Of a stretch of 64,000 nt of DNA, positions 63,310-64,000 are shown piece by piece (the first letter of the stretch is position 1; the number at the start of each line of letters is the position of its first letter). The DNA lies in assembly GCA_039720395.1 (NCBI GenBank), contig CM077827.1:23960375-24024374 (forward strand). Direction: 5' to 3'. Made by a program: the position numbers and the translations under genes. The DNA is from Liquidambar formosana. Its lineage: Eukaryota > Streptophyta > Magnoliopsida > Saxifragales > Altingiaceae. Under the pieces are notes generated by a model. The model was not told where the DNA came from and ran no database searches. It worked only from the letters and a program-made list of their open reading frames with translations.

Positions 63310-64000
63310 AAAATGTCTCTGCTTTATTTTCTTATAAAATAAAGATCTTAAATGGATGATACTATATGATTAAATATATATAATTAACAAATTAAGCATT
63401 GTTGGTTATAAATATTTTATCTAATAGCTCCTACCCCCCACATTAGGAAAAAAAGAACGTAGATTCTAAACAAATGAGTTCTATGGGGTGATGTTTGGTT
63501 GTGGTGGTGCAATAGAGGATCATAGTATTGTACTAATATTCATAGCTAATTTTCTATTAAGTGCCCACTTTTTGCTCCTTAATTGTGACATGCTTGAGAT
63601 ACTTGCATTCTATTTACAAAATTTTGTCTCAAAATTATTCATTATTATCTAATTTAGCATTTCAAAGGTTTTGTTTTATTATTCTCAATTCTCAACCTTA
63701 CTACTAATTTTTTAACTTTGTCAAAAAATTTCGGTCTTGACATCGGCATCTCTCTCTCTATCTCTCTCTTGTTGACATCAATACTTTTTACCCCTTGTTT
63801 TGAACAAATCTTCTAGTTTTTAAGAAGTTTAAGGGCATATGTTAAGATACATTTAATAAAACAATAAGTGCGTTGGAAAATGTGCAAATCCATATAAAAT
63901 GTTGCAAATAGCATAGAAAAATGTGAAACGCATAGAAAATTGTGCAAATTCATTTTCCCATGCACTTCTTCATTAGATGTATCTTAACATGTGCGCATTC
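63310..64000. other. AT-rich intergenic DNA, no gene seen
   Basis: Contains a CT-rich run near 63750-63770 and a loose inverted pair near the end (ATGTTAAGATACATTTAAT at 63839 against ATTAGATGTATCTTAACAT at 63973), which suggests a small MITE of about 150 bp. Confidence 0.5.
63839..63992. mobile_element. Possible small MITE
   Basis: ATGTTAAGATACATTTAAT at the left and ATTAGATGTATCTTAACAT at the right are near-perfect inverted repeats, with GCATAT and GTGCGCATT-type flanks. The interior repeats AATGTGCAAAT-like sequence. Size and TIR fit a MITE, but no duplication was fixed. Confidence 0.5.

Overview
ORGANISM AND SETTING. This is nuclear DNA of a flowering plant, most likely a eudicot. It is AT-rich, genes are split by GT/AG introns, and most of the sequence is nested or eroded transposable elements. 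Four protein-gene loci are supported. The 3' end of an OEP61/TPR7-like outer-envelope TPR protein gene lies at 1-3640. A small cysteine-cluster protein of a plant-specific unnamed family lies at 11729-12187. An RHF2A-like RING-H2 ubiquitin ligase lies at 48626-55654. A degraded hAT transposase is split across 17809-35763. From memory, OEP61 and RHF2A are adjacent loci in Arabidopsis (At5g21990 and At5g22000), so the 45 kb between them here looks like an old neighbourhood expanded by transposons. LAYOUT. 1-3.6 kb holds OEP61 exons with two MITEs in the last intron. 3.6-11 kb is intergenic, with local duplications and two PIF/Harbinger-type MITEs that have TAA/TTA target duplications. 11-12.2 kb holds the small gene. 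13.3-14.7 kb holds a candidate TIR element. 14.7-47 kb is a transposon island bounded by a 0.7 kb inverted repeat. CENTRE OF THE WINDOW. The island contains a four-level nest with readable junctions. A Helitron (15444-37273, minus) was entered by a hAT transposon (16606-36865, 8-bp duplication GTATATAT). The hAT transposase gene was cut by a solo LTR (17853-33699, duplication GTTCA). The solo LTR was entered by a non-autonomous Tat/Ogre-like LTR retrotransposon (18568-31653, duplication GTTAC). That innermost element has two 3277-bp LTRs that look almost identical, a PBS, a gag remnant and no visible pol. It also carries a 2.2 kb array of short hairpin-like units whose arms differ between units but remain complementary, each around a GGTCAA/AGTCAA core. 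37-47 kb carries more Helitrons of the same family. One has captured a phosphoenolpyruvate carboxylase exon, and one composite copy sits inside a long-TIR element. 48.5-55.7 kb is the RHF2A-like gene. Its 4.6 kb third intron has taken in an L1 LINE and a Helitron remnant, and its exons show two apparent +1 frameshifts. 57-64 kb holds two further L1 fragments, a non-autonomous hAT, two Copia-type LTRs in opposite orientation, and a composite plastid insertion joining rpl2 to psaA-psaB. HOW IT FITS TOGETHER. The host genes are unrelated in function. Most of the window records transposition history, and the target-site duplications give a relative order of insertion. No CRISPR array, operon or tRNA/rRNA gene was seen. 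All identifications are by eye; no database search was run.
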